Source of the DNA: Bacillota bacterium
GTDB taxonomy: Bacteria > Bacillota > Ch66
Assembly (NCBI GenBank): GCA_013178045.1
Contig: JABLXP010000002.1
Span: 153,023 to 217,022 of the forward strand
DNA length: 64,000 nucleotides
Direction: 5' to 3'
The position numbers and the translations under genes were made by a program. This document shows, piece by piece, positions 45,881-54,121 of the stretch (the stretch's first letter is position 1; each line of letters begins with the position of its first letter). The notes under the pieces are model-generated. The model saw only the letters and a program-made list of their open reading frames with translations. It searched no databases and was not told the DNA's origin.

Positions 45881-46870
45881 ATGCGTAACAAGTTGATCAC
45901 GATGCAGGAAGCCGTGGCGAAATATACCTGGGATGGTATGACGTATGCCCACGGAGCAGCACTGCCGGTAGGTTCAGATTCCATTGCCTTTGGACGGGAG
46001 ATGGTCAGGCAGGGCCGAAAAAACCTTAATCTTATCTCCAATTGTAACACTCAGCAGTCTAACTTGCTTGCCGCCGTCGGGGCGGTTCGGCGGATCGAGG
46101 TTGGCTTCTCTGGCTTGGAAGTTTACGGGTTCGCCAATGGCTTAAAACGGGCGGTGGAAAGCGGACAAACCATTCTTGAAGACTATTCCAATGGAGCGAT
46201 TCCCCTGCGATTGCTGGGGGGTGCCTTGAACTGGCCGTTTGTCCCTGCGACCATTAACATTGGCAATGACCAGCAGTGGTGTTCGGCTGATCGACCAGAT
46301 GAGTATCCCTGCACAACTAAGATTCCCGAGATGACCGATCCGTTTACCGGCAAAAAGGTCTACGCTTTCTCGGTTCTTAAGCCGGACGTCGCCGCCATTC
46401 ACGTAACGATGGCCGATATGTTCGGTAACGCCATTATGTTGGGAACAGAATGGAGCCGCTATGAACTCTCCCGGGCGGCGAAGAAGGTTGTTCTGCAGGC
46501 TGATTTTATCGTCGATACCGATTGCATGCGGCAGTATCCGAACCTGGTACGGATTCCGGGTGAGGTTGTCGATGCGGTTGTTTACTGGCCGATGGGGGTC
46601 TGGCCGGCGTGTTCGGTTGGGGTGTACGACAGTGATGAAGAGCATATGTTCTACATGAACAAAGCTCTGGCTACTCCAGAAGGTACAGAGGAGTATGTGA
46701 AAAAGTATGTTTTAAGTTATAACACCCGCGAAGAATACCTGGCCATGATCGGGAAAGAAAAGATCGCCAAACTAACCAATAATCCGACTACGCACTTAAT
46801 GGACCCGTACCAGAAGTGGATTAAGAGCGAGGCCGAAATCAAGGAACTGGAAGCGAAGGGAGGTAAGTAA
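45881..46870 (+). CDS. CoA-transferase family alpha subunit (glutaconate CoA-transferase GctA-like)
   Basis: Alpha subunit of a family I-type CoA-transferase that moves CoA between carboxylic acids. The 329 residues begin RNKLITMQEAVAKYTWDGMT and contain GLEVYGFANGLKRAVESG, the DYSNGAIPLRLLGGALNWPF segment (Asn104 lies where the second alpha subunit has its TGA), and AAIHVTMADMFGNAIMLGTE. ATG 45881 follows AAAGGAGGGGATTTG; a TTG three bases earlier is less likely. The beta subunit gene follows two bases later. It is the first gene of the sigma-54 operon. Confidence 0.9.
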   Translation: MRNKLITMQEAVAKYTWDGMTYAHGAALPVGSDSIAFGREMVRQGRKNLNLISNCNTQQSNLLAAVGAVRRIEVGFSGLEVYGFANGLKRAVESGQTILEDYSNGAIPLRLLGGALNWPFVPATINIGNDQQWCSADRPDEYPCTTKIPEMTDPFTGKKVYAFSVLKPDVAAIHVTMADMFGNAIMLGTEWSRYELSRAAKKVVLQADFIVDTDCMRQYPNLVRIPGEVVDAVVYWPMGVWPACSVGVYDSDEEHMFYMNKALATPEGTEEYVKKYVLSYNTREEYLAMIGKEKIAKLTNNPTTHLMDPYQKWIKSEAEIKELEAKGGK

Positions 46871-46871
46871 A

Positions 46872-47666
46872 ATGGATTATACCAGACAGGAATATATGGC
46901 TATTGCCACCGGTCGAGAATTACGGGACGGTGAACTGGCAATTTTTGGCGTAGGTCTGAGCATGCTGGCGGGTTATTTCGCGCAGAAAAACCATGCTCCC
47001 AATCTGATGGCTTTTACTGAAGGGGGAGTGTTTGGTTCGTCCCCCGTGGGTGGGTTGCCCTGGGGCATTGAGTGTAATCGGATTTCAGCAAATGCCACCA
47101 GTTTCACCAACGCCATCGATGCCCTTGGCTGTCTGGTTGCTTCCGGTCGCTGTGATGTGGGCATCATTGGAGCAGCCCAGATCGATAAATATGGTAACGT
47201 GAACACGACCGGTATCTGGGAACCAGGACAGACTCCTTGGCAGGTTGGCCGCTACACCCTACCGCGGGTAAGGTTGAATGGCAGCGGTGGCGCCAATGAG
47301 ATCGCGGTGGGTTGTAAGCGCTATATTATCATGGCGGCCCACGAGAAGAAGAGATTTGTGGACAAAGTCGATTATATCTCTTCGCCTGGTTACATCAATG
47401 GCGGCAATGACCGGGAGAGGTATGGTTTCCCAGGCGGCGGCCCTTCGGCCATCATCACTACCCTGGGTATCCTGCGGCCCGACCCGGTCACCAAAGAATT
47501 CTATCTAGATGCTTATTTTGCCTATTCGAGTGTCGAAGAGATCAAGGCAAACACCGGCTGGGACCTGAAAATATCGCCAAATATCAAGGTAGTTCCCGAG
47601 CCGACAGAGGAAGAACTCAAGAATTTAAGAGAAGTGGACGTCACCGGTTCATTGCGTAAGAAGTAA
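46872..47666 (+). CDS. CoA-transferase family beta subunit (GctB-like)
   Basis: Partner of the preceding alpha subunit, 264 residues. The segment LMAFTEGGVFGSSP places Glu50 where GctB has its CoA-accepting Glu, so this pair looks catalytically complete. Later segments ISANATSFTNAIDALGCLVASG and GAAQIDKYGNVNTT are typical of the beta fold. The preferred acid is unknown. A gap of 140 bases with a hairpin separates it from the carrier gene. Confidence 0.9.
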   Translation: MDYTRQEYMAIATGRELRDGELAIFGVGLSMLAGYFAQKNHAPNLMAFTEGGVFGSSPVGGLPWGIECNRISANATSFTNAIDALGCLVASGRCDVGIIGAAQIDKYGNVNTTGIWEPGQTPWQVGRYTLPRVRLNGSGGANEIAVGCKRYIIMAAHEKKRFVDKVDYISSPGYINGGNDRERYGFPGGGPSAIITTLGILRPDPVTKEFYLDAYFAYSSVEEIKANTGWDLKISPNIKVVPEPTEEELKNLREVDVTGSLRKK

Positions 47667-47743
47667 CAAGCGTAGATGGCCCTACAGTGGAGCGTAGGCG
47701 ATTGAGCGCCTGCACGAATAGACGTTGGGGAGGTAGAAGGTGA

Positions 47744-47767
47744 AGGGGAGGTCGATTCTCCTCCCCT
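47744..47767 (+). other. Intra-operon hairpin
   Basis: AGGGGAGG pairs with CCTCCCCT around an eight-base loop, without a T-tract. It may be an mRNA processing or stability element between the transferase and carrier genes. Confidence 0.45.
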
Positions 47768-47806
47768 ATCTACTCCTTAGTGTAAGTACGAGGAGGTATG
47801 ATTAAT

Positions 47807-49114
47807 TTGGCGAATATTCAGTTAGGGAGCACCGCAACTCAATCAAAGATCCAGAAGACCCTCACCTACCGCTATGTGATTTACATTGTTGTTGCCCTGG
47901 CCTATTTCTTTGTTTATTTTCACCGCACCTCAACAGCGGTAATGGCGCCAGAATTGATTAGGGATTTTAAAATTGACCCGGCGGCTTTGGGTCTCTTTGG
48001 ATCAATGTATTTCTACGCTTATGCCCTTGGTCAGTTGCCGGCCGGGATTTTGGCTGACCGCTGGGGTAATAGGAAGACAATCTCTGTATTTGTCTTGATT
48101 GCGGCGGCGGGGGCCCTTCTGTTCGGATTTGCCTCAAACTTCAGTGTCGCCCTGGTTGGCCGGTTCCTGGTAGGACTGGGTGTTGGCTTCGTGTACGTTC
48201 CCGCGATGCGGTTCCTGGCTGACTGGTTTAAGAAAAACGAGTTTGCTACCTACTCGGGCCTCTTGTTGGCGATTGGTAACATCGGGTCACTGGCTTCATC
48301 TGCTCCACTGGTCGCGATGATGGCTGCTATTGGTTGGCGGAATTCGATGAACATCGTGGGGATTATTACCATTGCTATTGCTGTGCTGGCCTATGCCTTC
48401 ATCAGGAATAAACCTACTGATGTTGGCGGAGCGACCATTGCTGAGATTGAAGGAACGGCACCGGCTGGGCCGGCGCCAGCCGCGATCGGCATTGGTGAGA
48501 GCTTGAAAATAATCGCTAGCACCTATAATTTCTGGACAATAACCGTTCTATTCTTTGCTATGTATGGGAGTATTATGGGCTTTCAGGGACTCTGGGCTGG
48601 TCCGTATTTGATGAATGTTTATGGGATGACCAAGACCGAAGCCGGCAAAATTTTAATGATGATCCCCATCGGGATGATCTTCGGCTGTCCGCTGTCGGGT
48701 GTAATCTCTGACAAGATCCTGAAGTCGCGGAAAAAGGTTGTCTTCGGCGGCACACTCATTTACATTCTGACCTGGCTACCACTGGTGTTCATGATTGATT
48801 CCATGTCCAAAGGATTCCTGACCGTGTTAATGTTCTTCTATGGTTTCTTTGGTGGTTTCTTCGTGGTAATGTACGCCAACCTTAAGGAAAATGTCGCGCC
48901 GCAAATCGCTGGAACCGGTACCGGCTTTTTAAACCTGTTTGTCTTCGTCGGCGGGGCAACTTTCCAGCAGGTAATGGGGGCGATTATTGGCAGTTATCCA
49001 ACGATAAATAAGGTAATCCCGGTTGCTGCCTTTAAGTCCGCTTTCACATTCTGCCTGGTAGCGCTGATTGTTGCTGTCGCCTTCTACGCCACCCAAAAGG
49101 AAAAAACTGCATAA
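47807..49114 (+). CDS. MFS carrier, probably for an organic acid
   Basis: A 435-residue protein with about twelve membrane helices. The MFS loop motif GILADRWGNRKT follows helix 2 and PIGMIFGCPLSGVISDKI sits in the second half. Sequence style (YFHRTSTAVMAPELIRDF at the start) resembles the phosphate-ester/organic-anion permease branch. TTG 47807 is ten bases after AGGAGG; ATG 47798 is only one base after it and less suitable. Lying between CoA-transferase and Hdr genes, it probably imports the acid that the transferase activates. Confidence 0.87.
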   Translation: MANIQLGSTATQSKIQKTLTYRYVIYIVVALAYFFVYFHRTSTAVMAPELIRDFKIDPAALGLFGSMYFYAYALGQLPAGILADRWGNRKTISVFVLIAAAGALLFGFASNFSVALVGRFLVGLGVGFVYVPAMRFLADWFKKNEFATYSGLLLAIGNIGSLASSAPLVAMMAAIGWRNSMNIVGIITIAIAVLAYAFIRNKPTDVGGATIAEIEGTAPAGPAPAAIGIGESLKIIASTYNFWTITVLFFAMYGSIMGFQGLWAGPYLMNVYGMTKTEAGKILMMIPIGMIFGCPLSGVISDKILKSRKKVVFGGTLIYILTWLPLVFMIDSMSKGFLTVLMFFYGFFGGFFVVMYANLKENVAPQIAGTGTGFLNLFVFVGGATFQQVMGAIIGSYPTINKVIPVAAFKSAFTFCLVALIVAVAFYATQKEKTA

Positions 49115-49182
49115 ATAGAGTGAGTGAGATTTTTGCTCACGGTTCTGGAGTTATCCGACTTTCTTGACAAGGAGCTAGTGGG

Positions 49183-49833
49183 ATGAAAAGAGAGTTGGCC
49201 AAGAACTGGTCAATCGAATTTCAAAAGGCAATCGAGGCGTCGGGATTGGTAGAAGATCTGGAACGCTGCCTAACCTGCGGTAAGTGTGTGGGTAACTGCC
49301 CGGTAGCGGCGCTCACGCCCTCTTACAATCCCTGCCAAGTGATACGTGAGGTTCTGCTGGGCAACGTTGAACGGCTGCTTGCCAGCGAAGAAATCTGGCG
49401 GTGTTTCTGGTGCGCGGGATGTTACGCTACCTGCCCCAGTGAAATCAAATATCCTCTCTTGATGCTGGTCCTCCGTTACTATGCTTTGGAGCACGGGGCG
49501 GGTAAGAAGTACGTCCAGATCTTCAAACGTTTTGTTTTGAAGGCCAGAGAGGATGGGGTAACTTTTCAACCAGGTGGAACCCAGAAATTGGAGAAGATTA
49601 AAGCCTTGCGGACCAGTATTGGTCTGACACCGTTGCGGGTGGTATCTGAACAGGCGCGTAAGGAATACCAGCAGTTATTTGAAATGACGGGTACCATGGC
49701 CTGGCTGGAAGGGCTAGATGCCAAACCTGAGGCACAGCTTCGCCTGAGTTTTGCCCCAGGGAGAATTACCGGGCCGGGAAAAGAAGAAACCTCTACCTGT
49801 CAAGCGGCCGAGGGAGGACAAACTGATGACTAA
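49183..49833 (+). CDS. HdrC-like iron-sulfur protein
   Basis: A 216-residue protein with two [4Fe-4S] motifs: CLTCGKCVGNCP (about residues 29-40) and CFWCAGCYATCP (about 79-90), as in heterodisulfide reductase subunit C. The C-terminal third is variable and has no further Cys motif. It overlaps the following HdrB-like gene by eight bases, so the two proteins are probably made as a complex. The ATG follows CAAGGAGC. Confidence 0.88.
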   Translation: MKRELAKNWSIEFQKAIEASGLVEDLERCLTCGKCVGNCPVAALTPSYNPCQVIREVLLGNVERLLASEEIWRCFWCAGCYATCPSEIKYPLLMLVLRYYALEHGAGKKYVQIFKRFVLKAREDGVTFQPGGTQKLEKIKALRTSIGLTPLRVVSEQARKEYQQLFEMTGTMAWLEGLDAKPEAQLRLSFAPGRITGPGKEETSTCQAAEGGQTDD

Positions 49834-50767
49834 GGCGGAAAGAGTTTCTCTGATTAACCAGGAGCGGGTCAAACAATTGCCGGTGCCCCAAAAAATGTTC
49901 CTGTTTTTAAGCTGTACCGGCAGCATTGAGTACCCGGGCACGGAGAAAGCCGTGAGAGTGGTGGCCCAAAAGCTGGGGATAGAAATGGTGGAATCTCCAG
50001 AGCAGACTTGTTGTACCGGCTATATGTTAACCTGCAATGCTTTAAATCCGGGCTTGGCCCTGGCTGCCACGGCCCGCAATCTGAGCATACCCGAAGCAAT
50101 GGGCCTGGATGTTGCTGTTTTCTGCAATGGCTGCTACGGATACCTGAACGAACTGGCGCATTTGCTTGCCCACAACCCCGCGTTTAAAGCCGAAATCGAC
50201 CAGATATTAGCTCAGATTGGCAGGCAGTATCACGGAGAAGTTAAGGTTTACCACGTGCAAGAACTCTGGTATCGTCAGTTAGACCGAATCACGACGATGG
50301 TGGAAAGACCATTGACCGGCCTGCGGGTCGCGGTTCACTACGGCTGTCATTATCTGGCCAATAAGGTGGCAGCGATCGATGATGCTGCTTATCCAACCTT
50401 TATGGAGGAAATCATTGAACGTCTCGGGGCTACTCCCGTATTCTACCCAGAGCGAAGAGCTTGCTGTGGCTACTCGGTGGGACGTGGGTTTACGCACCGG
50501 GATGAGGTGGTGATTCCGCACCTGGCGAGGAAGATGAAGAGTGCTGTGGAAGCCGGCGTCGAGCTGATGGTGACTGTCTGTCCGGGATGCAATGTGGCAC
50601 TTGACCGGGAGCAGCCCACCCTGCGTAATCTGGGGATCAACACCAACATTCCTGTCATTGATCTATCACAATTGATCGCTTTTGCCCTCGGAACGCCGAT
50701 CGACCAGTTGGGTTTTGCGGCGAATACGACCAGGGTGGAGCCAATATTGGCGCGATTTGTTCAGTAA
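49826..50767 (+). CDS. HdrB-like CCG-domain protein
   Basis: A 313-residue protein with two CCG-type domains, the cluster-binding fold of heterodisulfide reductase subunit B. The first contains SCTGSIEYPG, QTCCTGYML and FCNGCYGY. The second has VHYGCHY, RRACCGYSVGRGF and TVCPGCNVALD. HdrB normally carries noncubane [4Fe-4S] clusters that reduce disulfides or related substrates. ATG 49826 follows GAGGGAGG. It forms one of two HdrB-type subunits in the operon (the other at 52409), a duplication that suggests two different active sites. Confidence 0.88.
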   Translation: MTKAERVSLINQERVKQLPVPQKMFLFLSCTGSIEYPGTEKAVRVVAQKLGIEMVESPEQTCCTGYMLTCNALNPGLALAATARNLSIPEAMGLDVAVFCNGCYGYLNELAHLLAHNPAFKAEIDQILAQIGRQYHGEVKVYHVQELWYRQLDRITTMVERPLTGLRVAVHYGCHYLANKVAAIDDAAYPTFMEEIIERLGATPVFYPERRACCGYSVGRGFTHRDEVVIPHLARKMKSAVEAGVELMVTVCPGCNVALDREQPTLRNLGINTNIPVIDLSQLIAFALGTPIDQLGFAANTTRVEPILARFVQ

Positions 50768-50791
50768 TTGGCGCGGGAAAGGAGTATAGTG

Positions 50792-51826
50792 ATGACCTCG
50801 TACAAAGTTTTAGTCGTCGGTGGCGGGGTTGCCGGCATGCAAACATCCTTGGAACTTGCGGCGGCTGGTCAGGCGGTAACTCTGGTGGAAAGAAGTCCTC
50901 ACTTGGGTGGACATGTTGCTGGATATACACGTCTGTTCCCCAGTCTGGCTGATGGGCGAGCCCTGGTCAAGGACCGGATTGAAAGAATTACCAAAAACCC
51001 TTTGATCAGTCCCCTGGTGGCGACAGAGGTCAGTGGTTTTGAGATAACTTCATTTGGGTTTAAGGCGTTTTTGGGATCAGAGGGATCATCTTGGACCGAG
51101 GTTTTTCAAGCCGTTGTACTGGCGACCGGTTATACCAGCTTTGATGCCAGGAAATACGGGGAATATGGTTATGGCCGCTACCCAGGAGTAATCACCAGCG
51201 TTGAATTTGAAACCCAGTTTGCGGAGATCTGCCGCCAACCGATTAAAACAGCGGTGTTTGTCAAGTGTGTTGGTTCCCGTGACCGTAGTAAAGGTATGCC
51301 TTACTGTTCCAAGGTTTGCTGTATGTATACCGCGAAGCAGGCAATGGAATTGAAATCGGCTCTCCCGACTGCCCAGGTATATGTTTTCTATATGGATATC
51401 CGCTCCAATTTCAACCACGGAGAGGAGTTCGTCCGTGGGGTAATGGAAAAGCAGCGCGTGCGCTACATCAGGGGCCGTGTCGCCAAAGTCTTTCCCAGCC
51501 AGGAACGCCTGGTGGTCCGAGCAGAAGATACCTTAATGGGCGTCCCATTAGAGATGGAAGCTGACCTGGTGGTCCTGGCGACCGCCATCTTACCTGACCC
51601 CGCGACGGCGACCCTGGCCGGCCAGCTGGGGGTCAGTTTGGATGAATACGGGTTTATTGCCTCTCCTTCTCTGGAAGCAGTCAGTAATCCGATGAGTATC
51701 GCGCCGGGAGTCTTCTACGCGGGAGCGTGCGGCTTTCCAGCAGATGTCCGCGACTCCATGGCTCAGGGGAGTGCGGCTGCTGCCGGTGTACTGGCTTATC
51801 TACGGTCCATTTCAGGGCGTGAATAG
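50792..51826 (+). CDS. HdrA-like flavoprotein, short form
   Basis: A 344-residue FAD protein corresponding to the central part of HdrA. It has the N-terminal FAD-binding VVGGGVAGMQTSLELAAAG, ERSPHLGGHVAGYTRLFP, KCVGSRDRSKGMPYCSKVCC with the conserved HdrA Cys residues, and a C-terminal FAD segment GVFYAGACGFPADVRDSMAQG. The extra N-terminal domain and C-terminal ferredoxin domains of full HdrA are absent, so electrons must pass to separate proteins such as the HdrC-type ones on both sides. ATG 50792 follows AAAGGAG; an earlier TTG at 50768 is less likely. Confidence 0.87.
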   Translation: MTSYKVLVVGGGVAGMQTSLELAAAGQAVTLVERSPHLGGHVAGYTRLFPSLADGRALVKDRIERITKNPLISPLVATEVSGFEITSFGFKAFLGSEGSSWTEVFQAVVLATGYTSFDARKYGEYGYGRYPGVITSVEFETQFAEICRQPIKTAVFVKCVGSRDRSKGMPYCSKVCCMYTAKQAMELKSALPTAQVYVFYMDIRSNFNHGEEFVRGVMEKQRVRYIRGRVAKVFPSQERLVVRAEDTLMGVPLEMEADLVVLATAILPDPATATLAGQLGVSLDEYGFIASPSLEAVSNPMSIAPGVFYAGACGFPADVRDSMAQGSAAAAGVLAYLRSISGRE

Positions 51827-51855
51827 CCTGGGATGGGGAAAGGAAGGATCAATCG

Positions 51856-52416
51856 GTGACTTTGGTGATTGACACAACTCCATCACAACTGCAAACCGAA
51901 CTGGAACGGAACTGCGGCGTTAATCTAGATGGTTGCCTGCAGTGTGGATGCTGTACCGCTGGTTGCAGCAGCATCGAATTTATGGACTATGGTCCGCGAC
52001 AGGTGATCCAGTTAGTTAAACTCGGCTACCGGGAAGTGATATTGGGCAGTTCGGCCATCTGGATGTGTGTCGCTTGCCACATCTGCGAGGATCGCTGTCC
52101 CGCCGGGATCAGCATTCCCACCCTGATGGACGGGCTGCGGGAAATAGCATTTAACGAAGCGTCACTCTCGACAACAAAACCGGCCCAATTCCATCGACTG
52201 TTTCTGGAACAGGTGCGGCGGTTTGGCCGTCAGCATGAGGGTTTGCTGGCGTTGCGCTACAGCTGGCGGACCAGCAACCCGCTGCCTAATCCCAGGTTAA
52301 TCTGGCGTTTGCTTACCAAAGGGCGGGTAGACCTTAAACCCCTACGCTTACCCGGACGCTCTTACCGGCGAATGGTGGAGAAATTGAAGGATGAGGGGGG
52401 AGCCCGGCATGATTGA
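51856..52416 (+). CDS. Heterodisulfide reductase subunit C-like protein
   Basis: A 186-residue protein with two [4Fe-4S] motifs, CLQCGCCTAGCSS (about residues 28-40) and CVACHICEDRCPAGI, as in HdrC. The spacing and following DYGPRQVIQLVKLG are closer to canonical HdrC than the paralogue at 49183. The GTG start follows AAAGGAAGG. It overlaps hdrB by eight bases. Confidence 0.9.
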   Translation: MTLVIDTTPSQLQTELERNCGVNLDGCLQCGCCTAGCSSIEFMDYGPRQVIQLVKLGYREVILGSSAIWMCVACHICEDRCPAGISIPTLMDGLREIAFNEASLSTTKPAQFHRLFLEQVRRFGRQHEGLLALRYSWRTSNPLPNPRLIWRLLTKGRVDLKPLRLPGRSYRRMVEKLKDEGGARHD

Positions 52417-53275
52417 TCGGCAAGCGGTGGCCTATTACCCGGGGTGCTCACTGCATGGATTAGCCCGTCCCTATGACCGTTCAACGAAACTGGTCTGTGC
52501 TAAACTAGAGCTTGATCTGCGAGAAGTTCCCGATTGGAACTGCTGTGGAGCAACTTCCGGCCACAGCATTAATCGGGAATTAACCCTGGCCCTGGGCGCC
52601 AGAAATCTTTCCCAGGTTATGACGACGGGAGCGAAGATAGTTACGTCCCCCTGTGCTGCCTGTTACTCTAGTTTGGTCCGGGTGGCTGATGAACTCAGGG
52701 ATCCGGCCACCAGAGCGAAGGCGGAAGAGCTGATTGAGGCCGCGGTGGGTGAAGTCAAGGTGATGCACCTGCTGGAGTTGTTGACCCGGCCCGAGGTGGT
52801 TGTCCGGCTGGAGCAAAAGGTTTCTCACCGCTTACAAAATCTGCGGGTTGTCTGCTATTACGGATGCCTGATCGTTCGTCCCTACCGAATCACGGGGTTC
52901 GATGACCCGGAAAACCCGCAGGTCCTGGACCGGCTGTTGCGTAATCTGGGTGCTGAGGTTCTGGATTGGTCCCACAAGACCGAGTGCTGTGGAGCTAGCT
53001 TCTCGGTGTGTGGACCAGAAATGGCCGACCAGCGCACAGACGAGATACTGCGGCAGGCCAGGCAGGTTGGGGCGGAGGCGATTGTCGTCGCCTGTCCGCT
53101 ATGTCAGTCTAACCTGGAGTTCAGGCAAGCCAGCCTTGGTGGAGACTGGAACATGCCAGTGATCTTTTTTACTCAGTTGATCGGACTGGCATTGGGGATG
53201 TCAGTAAAAGAGGTTGGTTTACACCAGTTATTGGGTGATGCTTTTCCCTGGCGGGAAAAGATTAAACCGGTATAA
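52409..53275 (+). CDS. Heterodisulfide reductase subunit B-like protein
   Basis: A 288-residue canonical HdrB-type protein. The two CCG domains show YYPGCSLHG, WNCCGATSGHS and SPCAACYSSL, then YYGCLIVRP, ECCGASFSVCGP and ACPLCQSNLE. These Cys bind the noncubane [4Fe-4S] clusters. ATG 52409 follows GGGGGGAGCC; earlier in-frame codons lie inside hdrC. It ends 29 bases before the second CoA-transferase-like pair, and all are probably one transcript. Confidence 0.92.
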   Translation: MIDRQAVAYYPGCSLHGLARPYDRSTKLVCAKLELDLREVPDWNCCGATSGHSINRELTLALGARNLSQVMTTGAKIVTSPCAACYSSLVRVADELRDPATRAKAEELIEAAVGEVKVMHLLELLTRPEVVVRLEQKVSHRLQNLRVVCYYGCLIVRPYRITGFDDPENPQVLDRLLRNLGAEVLDWSHKTECCGASFSVCGPEMADQRTDEILRQARQVGAEAIVVACPLCQSNLEFRQASLGGDWNMPVIFFTQLIGLALGMSVKEVGLHQLLGDAFPWREKIKPV

Positions 53276-53304
53276 CAACTTAACCACAAAAAGGAGGGGA
53301 CATA

Positions 53305-54120
53305 ATGAATAGTAAACTGATGTCAATGCGTGACGCGGTGCAACTGGTCCAGGACGGTCAGATGATCGCGGTCGGCGGCAATGCCTTGCACCGGACACCG
53401 GCGGCCTTTTGTCAGGAACTGGCTAAACTGAAGCGGACTGGTTTGGTAGGCGTTGGCGCTGCGCCGGGGTATGCCATGGATGTTTTGTGTGCCTCGGAAA
53501 GTCTCTCAACCGTCTATTTTGGATTCTTTGGGTTTGAAAATGAGTATGGTCTCGCACCCGGGATGCGGAAAGGCATCCAGGAGGGTAAGATCAAAGCGAT
53601 GGAAGGTTCCTGAACGGCGATTATCAATGCCCTCCGTGCGGGGGCATACGGTATCCCCTTTATAGGTGTGGGGGGAATGTGGGGCAGTGACTTAATTGCC
53701 CAGCGACCCGATTTCTTTCAGATCATGAAGAGCCCCTTCTCTGATGAAGAAGTGGTAGTTGTCCGCGCCTTGCAGCCCGATTGGGCGATTATCCACGTCC
53801 AAGAAGCTGATGAATACGGCAATGCCCGTATCCTGGGCTCTGATTTTCAGGATGTGCTGTTTACCCGGGCGGCGAAAAAGACAATCATTACCACTGAAAA
53901 GTTGGTTGATACCGACTCTTTCCGTCAAGAACCTAAACTGACCTCAGTGCCACACTTCCTGGTCGCGGCGGTTGTCCTGGCACCCGGCGGAGCCAAGCCA
54001 GGCATCTGCTACCCGATGTACAACACGGTTGACGCTGATGGGATGAAGGCCTATAGTCAGGCGGTCAAAGACGGTAAGGTAGACGAATATCTGACCAAAG
54101 TAACGGAAGGGAGGGCTTAA
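53305..54120 (+). CDS. Second CoA-transferase-like alpha subunit with in-frame TGA (possible selenoprotein)
   Basis: A 271-codon gene interrupted only by TGA at 53611-53613 (codon 103). The frame before (GMRKGIQEGKIKAMEGS) and after (TAIINALRAGAYGIPF) is continuous and lines up with the first alpha subunit at 45881, whose Asn104 falls opposite the TGA. Both halves keep full similarity to the GctA/IpdA family, with no other stop or shift. An 8-bp hairpin with loop CGTGC follows at 21 bases, within the bacterial SECIS rules, and this genome decodes UGA as selenocysteine in fdhA. The ATG follows AAAGGAGGGG. Readthrough with Sec103 is my first hypothesis; a nonsense mutation or base error cannot be excluded. 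Confidence 0.72.
53627..53647 (+). promoter_or_regulatory. Candidate SECIS hairpin
   Basis: ATGCCCTC (53627-53634) pairs with GGGGGCAT (53640-53647), including one G-U pair, around loop CGTGC. The loop begins 21 bases after the TGA and has G at its second position. These values fit published bacterial SECIS limits as I recall them (stem 4-16 bp, loop 3-14, distance 16-37). Confidence 0.5.
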
Positions 54121-54121
54121 G

